This document shows positions 45,601 through 58,577 of a DNA stretch of 64,000 nucleotides, in pieces. The DNA lies in contig JH720329.1 in the NCBI GenBank assembly GCA_000231825.2, positions 271,974 to 335,973 on the forward strand. The letters are read 5' to 3'. Origin of the DNA: Tetrahymena elliotti 4EA. Taxonomy: Eukaryota > Ciliophora > Oligohymenophorea > Hymenostomatida > Tetrahymenidae. The position numbers and the translations under genes were made by a program. A model generated the notes under the pieces. The model searched no databases and was not told the origin of the DNA. It saw only the letters and a list, made by a program, of their open reading frames with translations. The number at the start of each line of letters is the position of its first letter. The stretch's first letter is position 1.

Positions 45601-47174
45601 TTATGCATGGAATAAATTTTTTAATTTACTTATTAACAAGTGTAAAAATAAACAATAATTCATATCTTTAAGCAAATTCTTTTATATTTAGTCAATATCA
45701 TTTATACTTTTATTAAAAATTCTTATTATTAATGTTACACTTGTCATTAATTAATTTAGCTAATTTCTTTTATTTATGATTGTCTCCTTAACATCCTCTT
45801 ATGAATTTTAATGAATGAATGGTAAATATAATAAAATATTTAGAATTCAAAAAATTTAATGAACAAACAAATCATATCTGAAACATAACATTGTTTTAGC
45901 TAATGTATTAATAATTATATTTTTGGTATTTATTTTATTACATAGTATTTGCTTAGTCTTATGTTCCATTAAAAATGATAAATTTTTTCTTTCAAACAGC
46001 ATTATTAAATTTGACTGAAACTTTTTAAAGAGAATTATTTTTAAGAAAAATTACATCAATGAAAGCTAAAATATTTTTTTAAACTTCTATATTTTTTGAA
46101 AAAATTGGTTTTTAACCTATAATTTGTACTCCTATTTCCAACATTTTTAAAAAGTCAAATTAAATTCAGATTATTTATTCTATCTCCAATAATTTTTTTG
46201 TTTGACTCTAAGGCATAAAAAATATTTCTTTAAGTATTTAATTTATCTAAATATATGTAGGAGAGCACTTAATTGATGATAATTGATATTATTTTATATA
46301 AATTTTGAAACAAATATAATATCATTGCTTACTTATAATTTTATTTTTATGCAACAAATTTTAAACATTTTTAGACAAAATTAGACAATCTTAAAGGAAA
46401 AACCTCATCAGATTTAATGAAAGCTCTACTTTTGATAAAGAAAAGATTAAAATCAATAATATTTTTATTTAAATAACTATTAAATTTAAAATGTAAATAA
46501 AAATAGAGAAATTATCATTAGTAGTATTTCAAAGATTATCGAGAATATTTTTTTTTAGTTGCTGAATCTCATTTTTTTAATTAGAAATTTTTTAATTTAA
46601 ATAAATCATCAAAATAAATCCTGATCTCTTAAGTTTAATTCAGGATATCAATAGATAAAATCTATTCTTTGAAATTATTAAAAAAATATTCTAATTTCCT
46701 TAATAATACCTTATATTCTAATAAATATTAGCCTTTTTAAATCTAATTTATAATAAAAAAGAACTAAAGCATTAAATATAAAGTTAACTCAAGTAAATTG
46801 ATGATTTCTTATTGTTAGTTAAATCCCAATTCAATAAAAATAATTAAAAATTGGTTGATAACTACTTGAGGAATATGATTTTATCAAATTGTTATTTAAA
46901 TTTTTTGTATTTAAGAATATCATTTGTGATTTATTCTGATATATTTATTCATATTTGAAGTTGTGTATTATCTGGATGAGAATACTAAACAACTAACTCA
47001 ATTTTTAGAGGAAAATGAAGAAATTTTTAAAAATTTAAATTATAATAAATCCAATGCAAAAAATTAATTTATTAAAATTGCTTTCAATATATTGAACATA
47101 TATTTGAAATTAATAAAATAATTTATAAGAATTTTTTATATATCATAATTATATGTTTATTATTTTTTAAATTA
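42656..47174. other. gene-poor region with scattered open frames of doubtful status
   Basis: AT-rich DNA with a C7 run at 42871-42877. In the ciliate code several + strand frames are open: 43038-43352 (104 codons, MFSTEPEQEQNRIQFCIRQ), 43847-44308 (153 codons, with ITFAEYLGIQRFLHKVINED and IDVLDPVHDEIG) and 44660-45226 (188 codons, MSIKKNDILITGGKRAQQMF). The last overlaps another open frame at about 44973-45375. Minus-strand 43585-43545 reads RVDTIINATGFENES, like the ATG motif of flavin-dependent oxidoreductases. With one stop codon such lengths can arise by chance, and no complete family is seen. I suspect mixed gene relics. Confidence 0.4.
43847..44308 (+). CDS. hypothetical ORF, 153 aa, low confidence
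   Basis: ATG follows directly after an in-frame TGA. The product starts MKWFKCIVCSNQNKQNESQI, with a CxxC near the N-terminus, and contains FAEYLGIQRFLHKVINEDAS and NMFFLDNNFLLIRFNDFQ. Base composition is slightly richer in G+C than the flanks around 43920-44010. No family recognised and no splice partners found. It may be a relic or chance. Confidence 0.3.
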
Positions 47175-48008
47175 TCAGCAAGATTCAATAGTAACATTTA
47201 GATAAAGTGTATGTTAGCTTATAGATGGAATGATGACAGAGTCCATACATTTGGGATCTTCTCCTGAACTGTTACACTCCTTATATGAAGTAAAATCAGC
47301 ATTGTACCATATTTCCTAGCTCTCATGATGGAAACCTAAGAATTGAGGAGGTAAATGAGGTACAATATCTTTATTATGAACTATTCTTTTGACTTAAGGA
47401 AGTGTCTGCATCAGATACTCTGCAAATGCTTTATTTCCAGCACGAGGCTATCCAAAGTTATAAATGTAATCAATTTTTACAAAATTTTTTAATTCAAGAG
47501 CGGCAAAGAGAGCAACAGCAGCACCTAGAGAATGACCTGTTAAGACTATTGATGCAGTTGGATACTTGCTCTTAAGTTTTAAAGTATCTTAAAGGGTTTA
47601 ATTATTGAATCCCTTGTAAGCATTCCAAAATCCTAAATGAGCTCTGCAGTTATCTGATTTGGTATGACATTCTGGATACTTTACTAAAGTGAAAGAAAAA
47701 TCTGAGACGTAATTTCTTGCATTGACAGATCCTCTAAAGGCAACTATAATTTGGTTATCAACCTAGCTATAAGCTGTGTATGCCTATGTTTAAAACTTTT
47801 TACTGGAATAGACTGTAATATCTGTAATATTTTTATTTTAGATGCATTTAGAACAACTCCAATCCTAAATTCTTGACTCACCACAACCTGATGTAGCTGC
47901 GTAGTGGATAAAAGATTTAGCGAGTTCTTCATCATATTGAGATTAAATTTCACAATATGCAAAACTTAGCAAGCAAACTAAAGTTAGAATTGTTAGTTAT
48001 TTTATCAT
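47175..48008 (-). CDS. secreted class 3 (alpha/beta-hydrolase) lipase
   Basis: Single-exon gene, 277 aa. The N-terminus MIKQLTILTLVCLLSFAYC is a clear signal peptide. The nucleophile elbow is GHSLG at residues 158-162, with Ser160 as catalytic serine. IIVAFRGSVNARNYVSDFSF is the oxyanion-region block, YNFGQPRAGNKAFAEY precedes the catalytic Asp (RIVHNKDIVPHLPP), and the histidine is in ISQHTLYL near the end. Several cysteines (CGESR, CSKC, CHTKSDNC, CNSSGEDPKC) suggest disulphides, as expected for a secreted enzyme. Class 3 lipases hydrolyse triacylglycerol or phospholipid esters. Ciliates have many such digestive lipases. Length and motif order are normal. Confidence 0.94.
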
Positions 48009-48505
48009 CTTTGTCTAAGATCTTATTTATTTTATCTTTTATAATTATTTTGCTACTTTGCTGATATATTCATGTGTAAGATACAATTTGATATATTCTT
48101 TTATTGATTTAGTACATTTATTAATTGATTTTAAATTTATGTTTACAAGAATGATGCAATTTCCAAGAACATGATATCAAATATACCAATAAATTGCTTA
48201 TTCATAAATATAAAACATCATACATTATTTACAACTTTTTTATAATTTTTAGGAAGGAAACTCGAATATTCAGACTGTATTTAGATTACAAAAATTCAAA
48301 AATAATTTGTTTTGTAATTATTAAAAGTAATTTTCATAAGTATTTCATATAATCTTTATTATTAATTTTAATATTTCTCTACTTTTGAAAAAATATGAAA
48401 AATGCTAATGTTTATGGTAAAAGAATTAATAGAATAATATAATAAAATAAATAAATTGAGTGTATAAAAGTAGTTAAAAAATGTATCAATGTTTTCATAT
48501 TCAAA

Positions 48506-49546
48506 TCAGTCATAATGTCCAGTACAACGCCATTCTTTCATATTACATTCCTAGAGAGTAGTTAATTTATTAACTGAAGTACCTCTGCATTAGCAAGAAT
48601 AAGCACTATATGTACTATCACTGATAGCTTTCTATTTTATATTTAAAAATGAATTAATATTTTCATTATATTTTTAGAATAAAATTTTTACTGTCAATAA
48701 TTTTTCCTTTCTTGAGAAATTGTTCCTAAAGAATAAAAGATCTACGTCCGAAGCCCATTTATAATCAACTAATTTAGTGATCAATATATTGCATAAAGAA
48801 CATCTTTTGTTTTAAATACAACAAATTCAATTTGTTTTTCATTTTATCTATTTATTACCTTAATGCATTACAAACTCTTTTTCTCATGCTGAAATCATCA
48901 TACTCATAATCTGAACTTCCATTACAAAGATAAGGGTTTAAGCAAGTCCTATTGTAATTTTAATTTATGATTAATTATCTGAGTTTTTTTTAATCTAAAT
49001 AATACGTGAGCTTTTAATTTTGTTTAGGAACGTCATTTTATTTAATTGGTTATGAAATCTATTATTAGGCTTTATAAACTTAATTTTTTTATACTGCATA
49101 ATCTTCTTGCTGAAGAATATCTAGTAGATCATCTATATCTCCTAACCCTTTATCCTTTATATAAATTAAATGAATAAGAAATATAATATGGGCAGTTTTA
49201 AAATAATAAATTTGGTAATAAGCTTAGATACGCTATTATTAGATGGTTTATAACTTTAAGTTGGAGTATATTAATCCTTTTCTTAACTGCTTTATGGCTT
49301 AGTTGGAATTGAAGTTGGTTAAAAATAAGCATCATCTTCTTGGTACTATGAATATTTATTAAATGTAGAGTTTGCATTAGATTAGCTAGTATAGTTTGTG
49401 GTTTTTTGCTCATATGGCTGATAAGTGTTTTTTTAAAGAGATCCAGTTCCACTAGTGGAATAGGAGTTGGTTGGCTACTTTTATTTTGTATTTTTATTTG
49501 AAAAATCGAGGTCTTCTAACTAGTTAAGTAAATCGTCTACGTTCAT
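48506..49546 (-). CDS. CFAP418: CFAP418 (C8orf37) orthologue, ciliary protein
   Basis: Minus-strand exons 49546-49232, 49154-48859 and 48803-48506; 302 aa, phases 0 and 2. The N-terminus MNVDDLLNQLEDLDF has the short LDDLL-type helix of the family, and it recurs as LGDIDDLLDIL after intron 1. A Gln/Ser/Pro-rich linker lies between. The C-terminal domain has the family signature: CNALRCSLC, then DYKWASDVDLLFFRNNFSR, YSAYSCQCRG and EWRCTGHYD. These match the human order (W..DYLFFRNN, YACQCSW, WVCGKH). In vertebrates the protein is needed for photoreceptor cilia and mutations cause retinal dystrophy. Presence here fits a ciliated cell. Confidence 0.9.
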
Positions 49547-50908
49547 GCTTCCTTTTTAATTTATTACTATAGTAATACAAAACCTATATTTTAGAAGGTA
49601 ACTAAGCTTTTTAAAATTAATTCAGAAAGAAATCTTCAATTTTTAAGAATATTTAATTTTTAAAAGATAGTTAATAATTTAATATCAAATAACAAACAGC
49701 CATAATAAAAAAACTATTCTCCCAATCAGCATATTCATTTTGTATTCCTAATCAAATTTAATAATCAAAGTAATTTTGAAAATAATTTCAAAAAATATTT
49801 TTACAAATTTGAAATATCTTTTAAATTTATTTTTCTGTAATACAGAAGATAAACAGTGAATGATTCAACAATTTCAATTTTTTAAAAAAAGCTAAAATAA
49901 TAATTATTCATCCAAAATTTAACTTTTAAATTATTCAAAAAATAATGCCTCTTGTTCATAAAAAAAAATTGAAAATTAAATGTTGGTGGGTGAATTCTAG
50001 ATATATTTTGTTTAGAATTATTGTTTGTTAATTTGTTTACTATTTATTTCTTTATTTTTTATGCATTTATTTGTTTTTTATTTATTATTTATTTGTTTTT
50101 TATTATTTTAGGATTTTTTTATTTTATTTTTAATTGGATATTTTTATTAATTTATTTATTTTTATTTAATATTTTTTATTTTTTATTTTTAGGTCTATGA
50201 TGATGGAGGCAGTGATGTAGGTGGATGATCTTAGGCTAAAGCTAGCTTTTTTATTAAAAAATACTTTTATATATTCAATAGACATTGTAAGAGAAGAAGC
50301 GGAAGAGAATTGCTCTGAGGGAGCGGATCGGGGATTTTTGAATGGATTTTTATTGCATTAAGATGGTTAAAAACTTATGAGATAGGATTGGAGGTCATTT
50401 ATTTATTTTTGGTATGTTTAAAAAATGAGATGAATTAAATGCATTAAAAATATGTTTCCGTTTTAAAAAACTTAGGAAATATTTGTCAAAAACATTTCTT
50501 TGATGAGTGTTTATTTTATTTGATTTTATCATTTTAGGAAAATTTGTGTTTTTCCTACTGAAGATTTTTTTCTTATTTGTTTTGAGAAATTAATTATTTA
50601 TATATTTTTATGTGATCAAGGACTTTTAAATTGAGAAGTAAATTAATTTGTTTTATTAAAAGGAAGTTTTTATTATCATATTTTGATAGAGTAAAAGAAA
50701 AATTTAATTAAGAGAATGTAATTAGATTAAGTAATTCCTATGGATTTGATGAAACAAGAAAGTAATTAATTTGGGAATATTTATTAAATTTACTAAAATT
50801 TGTTAGATTTATGGGTTTTTAAAGTGTATTAATAATATCAAACAAAAGTATTAAATAAATAGCTGCTGATTTAATTAATAACGTGAATTAAAACTTCAAC
50901 ATAAATAA
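49547..50908. other. spacer between divergent genes with a T-rich simple-repeat tract
   Basis: Contains the low-complexity tract described at 50026-50193. Just after it (50190-50340) is a more G+C-rich patch (GATGGAGGCAGTGATGTAGG, GAAGAAGCGGAAGAG, GAGGGAGCGGATCGGGG) that is not in any gene I can read. Origin unknown. Confidence 0.5.
50026..50193. repeat. TTTATT-type low-complexity tract
   Basis: About 170 nt of nearly pure T and A with repeated TTTATT, TTTATTTGTTTT and TTTTTATTTTT units, almost without G or C on this strand. Confidence 0.8.
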
Positions 50909-53900
50909 ATGACTATTCATAGTGGCTTCGCTACTAGAAAGTAGGAGACAAATTACAATAAGTGTGTTGAAGCTCTTGTAGTAGTACTTTTTAAAAGAAT
51001 TATTAAATTTTATACAAATGAAAGTTGTGATGAAGAGTAATTTAAATAATATCTGATCAAAATATTATCTTGTATGCATGAACTTGAAGCTCATAAATAC
51101 GCTCCTCCTAAATACTCTAAACGATCAGATAGTCTGTGTGAAATTCTGTAAATAGATTATAAATCTTAATTCAAATAATGTGTCTCAGAAACTCTTCAAC
51201 CTAAGTCATCTAATATTAACACTGTAGTTAATCAAATTAAAAGAAACTATTACAGAAGTAATCCTTTTTAGAATTAATTTCAAGTATTTATAATTCAAAT
51301 TTCTTTGAAATCACATAGAAAACTATTATTAATTAATTAATTTGTTGATATTATTCAAACTTTCAACTGATAAAAATAAAAAATCAATTTCATAATATAA
51401 AAATGTGATAAATTGATTATTCTTTTTTATTAAATAGTATATAATTGTCAAAAGAATTTAAATAAAGTTAATGTGGTTTAGGAAAAAGATCCTTCTTGCT
51501 ACTAAAATGGAACTAGTTAAGATAATAATTAAAATTTAAATAATATTTGTTTTTAACGCAATGGAAACACCAGTTAGTAAATAGGCAATTAAAATAGTAA
51601 TATTTAATATTTAGTTTTAAGTTTTATAAAAACACTTACTTATTTTTTTTTATTAGGATAGCTGAAGTAGACTAATAAAAGAGGAGATTCTTCAAGTAGT
51701 TAGTATAAGGATAAGCAAGGAGAAAAAAATAGACCTAAAATCTCTTCAACTTAGTAGAACTTGTTAAAAAATTAGGAACATAAAGGGATGAAAATTTCAA
51801 TAAAGTAAAAAGAAAATTGCTAAGAAAAAGAGATAAAATATCAAGACTACTTACAGAAATATAATGAAGATTATTTTAAAAGCATAGACTAATCTTAGTT
51901 AGAAAAATCTGTAATGATTTAAAATAATAGTTTTATGTAGTAAAAGGAAAGCTATAAAGTAAATTAGTAATGCCAAGAAGATGAATATGAATATAATTAT
52001 ACATAGAATCCAACAGAAATGGATTATTCAGATGATTCTATAAATATGAGAGTTGTTCAAAAAGAAGACTTTGCTCTGTAAGAAGAAGATTAATTAATGA
52101 AAAATATTGAGGAAATATAAAATGAATAATAATTAAGTTTTTAATCTCCTTTTTCATTTTCTCCAGAAAAGCAATATTTTAAGTAAAAGAGTTTAGATTA
52201 GGGCTAAAGAGATGGTAAGTAAAAGAATGAATCCAAATAAAGCAGAAGATATACAAAATCTAAAAGTGCATTAGCATATTCACTTGGTGTGAGCAAATAG
52301 ATAGAAGAAGATAGTAGCAATCTTATTTAATAGGTTAAGTAAGAAGAAAAGCTTGAAAGTTTAGGCTTGATTTAGTAAAAAAGTGAATTAAATGCAAAAT
52401 TATCTACTACTGATGAGAATCAGTCTTTTGCTTAGGATAAAATATTTAAGCAAAAGTCATAAAAAAGTTTTGAAGAAAATTTAGGATATGGAACAGCTTA
52501 TTTTAATGAATAAAATGGTTAATTAAGTTCTTCTTAGGCAAACTAAAGTTAGAAAAGCATTTAATCTTTAAATAAAAGTTTAGGAAGCTAAAAAGTTTTG
52601 AGATAGATATAATACTCTGTTGATGAGAATGATAAAAAGGAAGATAAATCTATTTAAATTGGTAATAATAATTAATCTGATAATTCAAATAAACAACCAA
52701 CTTCAATGCTAAATGTTGTCATACCTGGCAAGAAGATTACAATTTAAGAAATTTCAGATTAATTTATAAAATCTAGTAGTCCTCAATTCTGTTAAAATTA
52801 AATTGATGCAATCAAGTAATAGCTCAATATGCAAACAACCTATTTGTAGATTTAGTAATAGTAATTAGATAAAAAAATGTAGCACTAGTAGTAGGAATTA
52901 TAAAGGTAGCTTTAAAGCAATCAAATAAATCAACAGAAAATAATCAAAGCAGAATAGAGTTATTTAAATTAATTGCAAGGGTAAGAAATAGGTAAAGAAT
53001 AGTCTAACTAATTTTTAGAAGAGAGCTCAAACTAAATCTAGATAGAGGAGATTCAAGAAGAGTAAGAAGAAGAAGAGGAATCTGTCTTCAGAGGAAGTGC
53101 TTCAAAGAAAAAAAATAAAATTTAATAAATTCAATTGAAACAATTAAGAAAAGAAAGATTGATTTAAAATTCAAAGCTCAATAAGCCAGACTAAAATATT
53201 GATTCAGAAGAAAAGCAATTTTAATTTGAAGATATATCTACAAATATCTAGGCAAAAAATCCTCCTTCATACAATAATATTTAATAATCTTAAAAATAGG
53301 AAAATTAAACAGATACTTCTACTAAAAGATAAAATGATCCAATCAGAAATAAGGAATAGAATATAAATAGTATTGAGAATAACTCAAAGTAAAATGTTAT
53401 GTAAGATGATAATTAAAAATATCAGAATAAGTAAATCAAAAGAAGAATAAAGATTCTCCCTTGCTCATAAAATAACGAGTAAAAGTAAGAAGATTAATAA
53501 TAGTAAATACTTTCAGATATATCAAATGTATATTAAAATAAATTTAATGAATCTATTGATTACAGAATTGTGAAAAGATGCAAGACAGAGTTTTAGCATG
53601 AGAGAACTAAGATAGAATAAAATAATCAACATGATAAAATAAATAAAACGATTGATTATGAAAACGAAAAAAAATCCCAAAATTCAAAAATTCCAACAAG
53701 ATTCTAAAATTAGATAAGCGCTTAATCAATAAACTAGGATTAAGATTCAATTGATAGAAAAAGTTCAATAGAACCAAAGATACCGAGTATAGATTATAAT
53801 CATATAAAAGTAACTACTAACCTAAATGGTTAAAAAACCTAAATCCCTCTAAGTAATTAATAAAAAAATAGAAATGTTTAGTCAATAAATACGAGTCTAT

Positions 53901-54679
53901 CACCCACATATCATAATTAATAAAAAGATAATAATAATAATAACCAAGTTAAAATTTAATTCAAAATATTAAAAAAGAAAGAGCTTTCATAAAGTTTTAG
54001 GGATTAATTTGGTGATTCTATAAAAGAACTTAGTACAGAAATTTACATTAATAGTATCAACTCCAAAAAAAATGAATATCTAACTCCTTTTTGGGGAGAA
54101 GAAAATAAATAAAATATTAAACAAACATTCTCAAAATAAAATAAATAACTTAAAGAAAATAATTAATAAAATATCGTCTCAACAGAAAATAATTAACATA
54201 ATGGAGGTAAAGAAAACAAATAAATTTAAGATAATAAAATACACAGAGAGAATGATTAACCAAAATAAAAACCCTATTCTTTTTATAAAAATAAAAAATC
54301 AGAAAATAATTAGTAAATTGACAGCAGTGATAAAGACATCACATTATCTAATATTCTTAATGGCCCTTATAACCCTCAGCATTTGAATCAACTTTCTGTA
54401 CAACAAAAAGAAAAGAAAGAAAATTCAAAGAGCCCAAAAACAAAAGTTAGATCTTACACCTCTCATTCTTTTACACAAAATATCAACTAAAATTTTAAAT
54501 AAAGCTTAGAAAATTCAAATGCTTTGGTATTTACTCAAATGCCTGCAAGAGCATACTACTAACCCTCATATTCAAACTCACCTATATCTACTATCTCTGT
54601 GACTTCTAATTCTACTAATAATAAAAAACTTAATTTCAAAAACAAGCAACTTGAATAAGATTCCTATTTCAAGTTCTGA
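50909..54679 (+). CDS. long Gln/Asn/Lys-rich disordered protein, 1176 aa
   Basis: Exons 50909-51257, 51438-51596 and 51657-54679. The N-terminal 115 residues (MTIHSGFATRKQETNYNKCV, YLIKILSCMHELEAHKYAPP, SKRSDSLCEILQ) look folded and helical, with several cysteines. The rest is mostly disordered, rich in Gln, Asn, Ser, Lys and Glu, with a pure Gln cluster near 52840-52900, a Glu-rich stretch near 53060 and many potential phosphorylation sites. Exon 1 donor at 51258 was chosen because only phase 1 joins the next open frame; the first junction is the weakest. No domain recognised. The composition recalls ciliate cytoskeletal or scaffold proteins, but that is only an impression. Confidence 0.75.
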
Positions 54680-54891
54680 AACCTTTAAAATAAAAATATT
54701 TAGGACTGTTATTACAGTATATTGAATCCTTTACTATTTGTGAATTAGAATGTTAGTCTTATTTATATTTAATAAGAAATCTGATTAAGCAATCATTTTC
54801 TATATGTTTAGTCTTTTATTAAGATTTATATTTTTTTGTTTAAATACATTCAAATTTATTAAATCTATTCTTTTTTCAAATTTTGAATTAA

Positions 54892-56328
54892 TAAGAAATA
54901 GAAAAATTAGATTTTGATAATCAATTAGAAGATAATTTTTCTTATCAGGAAATACTTTTGATCAAATGTGAGATACATATATTTGCATGTCAAAAGAATA
55001 ATGAATTAGTATATTTTAAAAATATAATTTAAATTTTGGACTGATTAAATTCTATAAAAACTCATTTTATTATGTAAACTGTATCTCTTGATTACTATAA
55101 ACACTTCCATTCAATTCAGTATCGCAGGGAGTATAAGTATAGAAATACTTATAGAAGTCATTTGTTTTCAAGAACAGAAAAGAAATTGTTAACATAATAA
55201 GCAATCTTGTACTTAAAGAGTAGCAAAATAGATCTATCTTAACAAATAGATAAATTAAAATAAAATGATGAACTTATTCTATATTGGTTTAGTGACGGTG
55301 AGTAGCTATTTGCTTCCTAATTTTAATTCAGCTTTAAATCACTAAAAATATATGTTGAAAAATTAAAAGACAAAAGTGATTTACAAAACCTCTAAAAATT
55401 TTTGATTTGTTTTCCTAATCTATAAACATTTATACTTGAAATCCCATACTAATATTTAATAGATGAAGAATAGGCTTTTTATCTTAGAGAAGGACTTAAA
55501 ATGCTAAATAATTTGCAAAATCTATCTTTGAGCTTGGCAGCTAATTAAGCTGCAGCTTAATTATTAGGTGATTTTTTAATAAAAATAAACAAACTACAAA
55601 GTATAAAAATATAGCTATTTCGTTACTAAAATGTTGGAGAATAGGGTATTTTAAAAATTTGCTAGGGAATCTAATCATCAAAAAATTAACTGAAAATGTT
55701 GAATTTGCAAATAGGTTATTTTAATAGTGTTGGAAAATTAGGGGCTAGTAGCATAGCTAACTGTATTAAATAGTTAGATCATCTAGAGTACCTGAACTTA
55801 AACATTAAAAAATGTAATGACTTAGAAGTTAATGATTTTATTAATATCTATGAGTCAATCTAAAGTAGAAAATTATTGAAGTGTTTAGTCTTTACTTCAT
55901 CTATTTTAGAAGATATAAATTTAACGTCATTTTAAAACTTAATGGAATCTAAAGAAAATCTATAATAGTTATATTTTAATTTAGATTTGAATGATTCAAG
56001 TATGATTTCTCTTTGTAGATCTCTTAATTAATTTTCGAATCTATAGCAACTAACCATCAAATTTTATAGGTGTTATAACATTCAATATTTCTTTTAATAA
56101 TTGGGAGAATCACTTTTACATCTTAAATCTTTAAGAGTATTTATTTTGAGGGTAAAGCAAATTTATTTTGAAGATTCAAATTTTCCATAGCTGCTAAAAT
56201 ATCTAAAGTATTTAGATAAAATGATATATTTTCACATCAAATTTCAGAATCGTTCAGACTATCCTCCAAAATTAACCACTAAACCTTTTTACAAACTGAA
56301 AAGATTGGTGAAAGCACTCATATTCTGA
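54892..56328 (+). CDS. leucine-rich-repeat protein with uncertain 5' end
   Basis: The main exon runs 55120-56328. It contains KQNDELILYWFSDGEQLFAS and LRR-like segments such as LQTFILEIPYQ, LQNLSLSLAANQAA, LKMLNLQIGYFN and LEYLNLNIKKCNDLEV. Upstream, 54892-55008 is open in the same frame and protein-like (LDFDNQLEDNFSYQEILLIK, CEIHIFACQKNNEL). The in-frame TGA at 55042 is removed if 55009-55119 is a phase-0 GTATAT..TTCAG intron. No ATG was found in frame upstream, so another short 5' exon is probable. Without the intron the gene would start at ATG 55072 (418 aa). Same broad type as the other LRR genes in the window; probably cytosolic. Confidence 0.7.
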
Positions 56329-56877
56329 ACAAATATTTATTTTTAAAAAAATAAAAGTAATTACATTTAAATATTTATTGTTGCAATATTAATGCTAATA
56401 AGATGGTTTTATGTAAAAAATAGTTTATTGCTTCACATTTATATTTAATTAATTTTTAAGTCAAATATTTTGAGAGATAAGAAAACTATCTCAATGTAAA
56501 AAAGAAGAAAAAAAATAAAAGAGATTATAATTCTGATAAAGATATATAAAATCCTTTTTAAAGCTATAAAAAAAAAAACTTCAATAACTATGCACTCAGT
56601 TTTATTTACAAATATATTTCAAAAGAAAAGGTTTACTTAAGGAAGAGCTTATCTTTGTAAATTTCTTTTTTATGATCAATAAAATTTTTTTTTTTGTCTT
56701 TTCCATATGATTTTAATTACAAAATAAATAAAGAGAAAAAAAGATCCCATCCTAAGTCTAATATTCTAATAGAGAAAACGATTCAATCAATAGTTAGATC
56801 TTTAATCAAAAGGAAAAAGAAAGCATAATAAAAGTAATATAGAGTAAAGAATTAATATAAAATATTATTATATTCAA
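56329..56877. other. AT-rich spacer, nothing recognised
   Basis: No gene seen. It presumably holds the promoter of the gene at 56878. Confidence 0.55.
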
Positions 56878-58410
56878 ATGAATTCATATATTGAATAAAT
56901 AATCCAACAATTAAAATATATCCAAGCCTATGATATTAAGCTATTTGAGAATTAAATTACTTCCTAAAATAGCCAATTTTCTAATGAGATACAACAAAAA
57001 GATGCTCACAATAATTAGCTTTTAGATTAAAGTTCATAAATTTTAAAAGCAACAAGCATTTAGGATCTATTCAATCTTCTAGCTCTAATGAATAAATAAT
57101 CTTAATAGTTATAAATTAAACACACCCCTAAAAATGTAGTTTCTGCTAATAATTCTAGTTTTTATAAAGTGCCATAGGTAAATTTGGAATAGTATTCATC
57201 GAATTAAAAGGTGGTAGTTATTATTGAAGAAGAAGACGATCCAAAATAGTAAAAAAACTGTGATAACGCTCATGTAATTCAAGGTAGAATCAATTAAAAT
57301 GGAGAGAAAAAAATAGTTGCTGACCATTAAAATAATATTAATTATTAAGATTTTAAAATAGAAAAAGAAAATGTTATATCCTAAAAAGGAGATATAATTA
57401 CAATAGATTCAGATAGTGAAGAAGAATACATCAATTAATTAAAATATTAATAATAAGTAATAAATGAAGGTAGCCTAAACTAATCTGTAAACTAATCTTA
57501 AAGCGATCTTTAAATACTTTGCTAAAATTAAGAATTATTTTAAATTTAAAAAGAAAAACAACTTTTATTAGAATAAGAAGAATAAAATAAATACATAAGC
57601 TAATAGATAAGTACTGTTGTGTACATAGGAGTAGGGTATCAATTAAATAATAACTGTGTTTATTTTTATAAAATACAAAGTAAAAAACTAAATAATTCAG
57701 AATCTTTTAAGTTTTAGTTCTTTGAAGAAGACTTTAGTTAAGAAAAAATGTTTGACATTCTCATTTTGATGCTGAAAAAAGTGTCTCAAAATGAAATTTA
57801 TAATATAAACCTCAAATTTGCAGAAGGAGAATAATCCCATATCTTGAAAAAAATATTTGATTGGAAGAACATACCATACAAAAAGTAAATATATAATATA
57901 AAAAAGCAAGAAGTTTAAAAAATTATCAGGGATAACAAAATTAAACTCACATGTGATTATAGTAAAATATAACAGAAAGAAATCCAAGAAATTTATTTCA
58001 CTGGTCTGCAAGAAATAAAAAAATGGCCTAGAGTAGAAGAAAATAATGATAATTTCATAATAACAAGTGCTCAAACACAACACGAATTATATTTAGAGTG
58101 CGCTAAATAAGAATATGAACACTGTTAGAAAAAAGGCTTAAAAATTCCATCTAATAACCCTTATTATTTACTTTATCATAATAAACTTTAATAATCTTAT
58201 GATTTCTTAGATTCTTCACCTGGTTCAACATAAAACTCTTAAAACAGTACACCTCTTCAAAAACAATAAACTAATAAAAGAAAATACAATAAGGAATATC
58301 ACTTCGAAAACTAAGAAGAATAGGATGGAATAAGTGATTTTAATCCTTATGAAAATGAAAGACAATATAACTATGAACCAGATAGCTATAAAATAATTAA
58401 AAAAAATTGA
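56878..58410 (+). CDS. protein with two SUMO-interaction-like motifs, 510 aa
   Basis: One open frame, ATG 56878 to TGA 58408. The N-terminal 100 residues are helical and Gln-rich (MNSYIEQIIQQLKYIQAYDI). Residues 112-121 read VVVIIEEEDD and residues 173-183 IITIDSDSEEE. Both are hydrophobic runs directly followed by acidic or Ser/Asp residues, the hallmark of SUMO-interacting motifs. A long coiled-coil/Gln-rich part follows. The C-terminal half is better ordered (TVVYIGVGYQLNNNCVYFYK, FFEEDFSQEKMFDILILMLK, IIRDNKIKLTCDYSKI, IYFTGLQEIKKWPRVEEN) but has no family I know. The tail is Tyr/Asn/Glu-rich. Possibly a nuclear SUMO-linked factor; that is inference from the motifs only. Confidence 0.78.
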
Positions 58411-58577
58411 AAATTTTTCTCCTTCTCCTCTCCTTAATTAAATAAATAAATTAATAAATTATTAGCTAATATTGTTATCAAAAAAACTTTATATTAAATG
58501 TATTTCACTACTTTCAACTTAATAAAAAATTGAGTGATTCATTTTATATACACTTTCTTAATACCTCTGTTTAATCA

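Noticed and set aside
47744..47962. Minus-strand ORF of 72 codons
   Set aside because: Out-of-frame overlap with the lipase gene, which has signal peptide, GHSLG and normal length.
49198..49452. Minus-strand ORF of 84 codons starting MELDLFKKTLI
   Set aside because: Same strand but wrong frame within exon 1 of CFAP418; the correct frame gives the family N-terminus.
57697..58083. Minus-strand ORF of 128 codons that looks like a membrane protein
   Set aside because: Antisense of the 56878-58410 gene, which is open for 510 codons with typical ciliate codon use.
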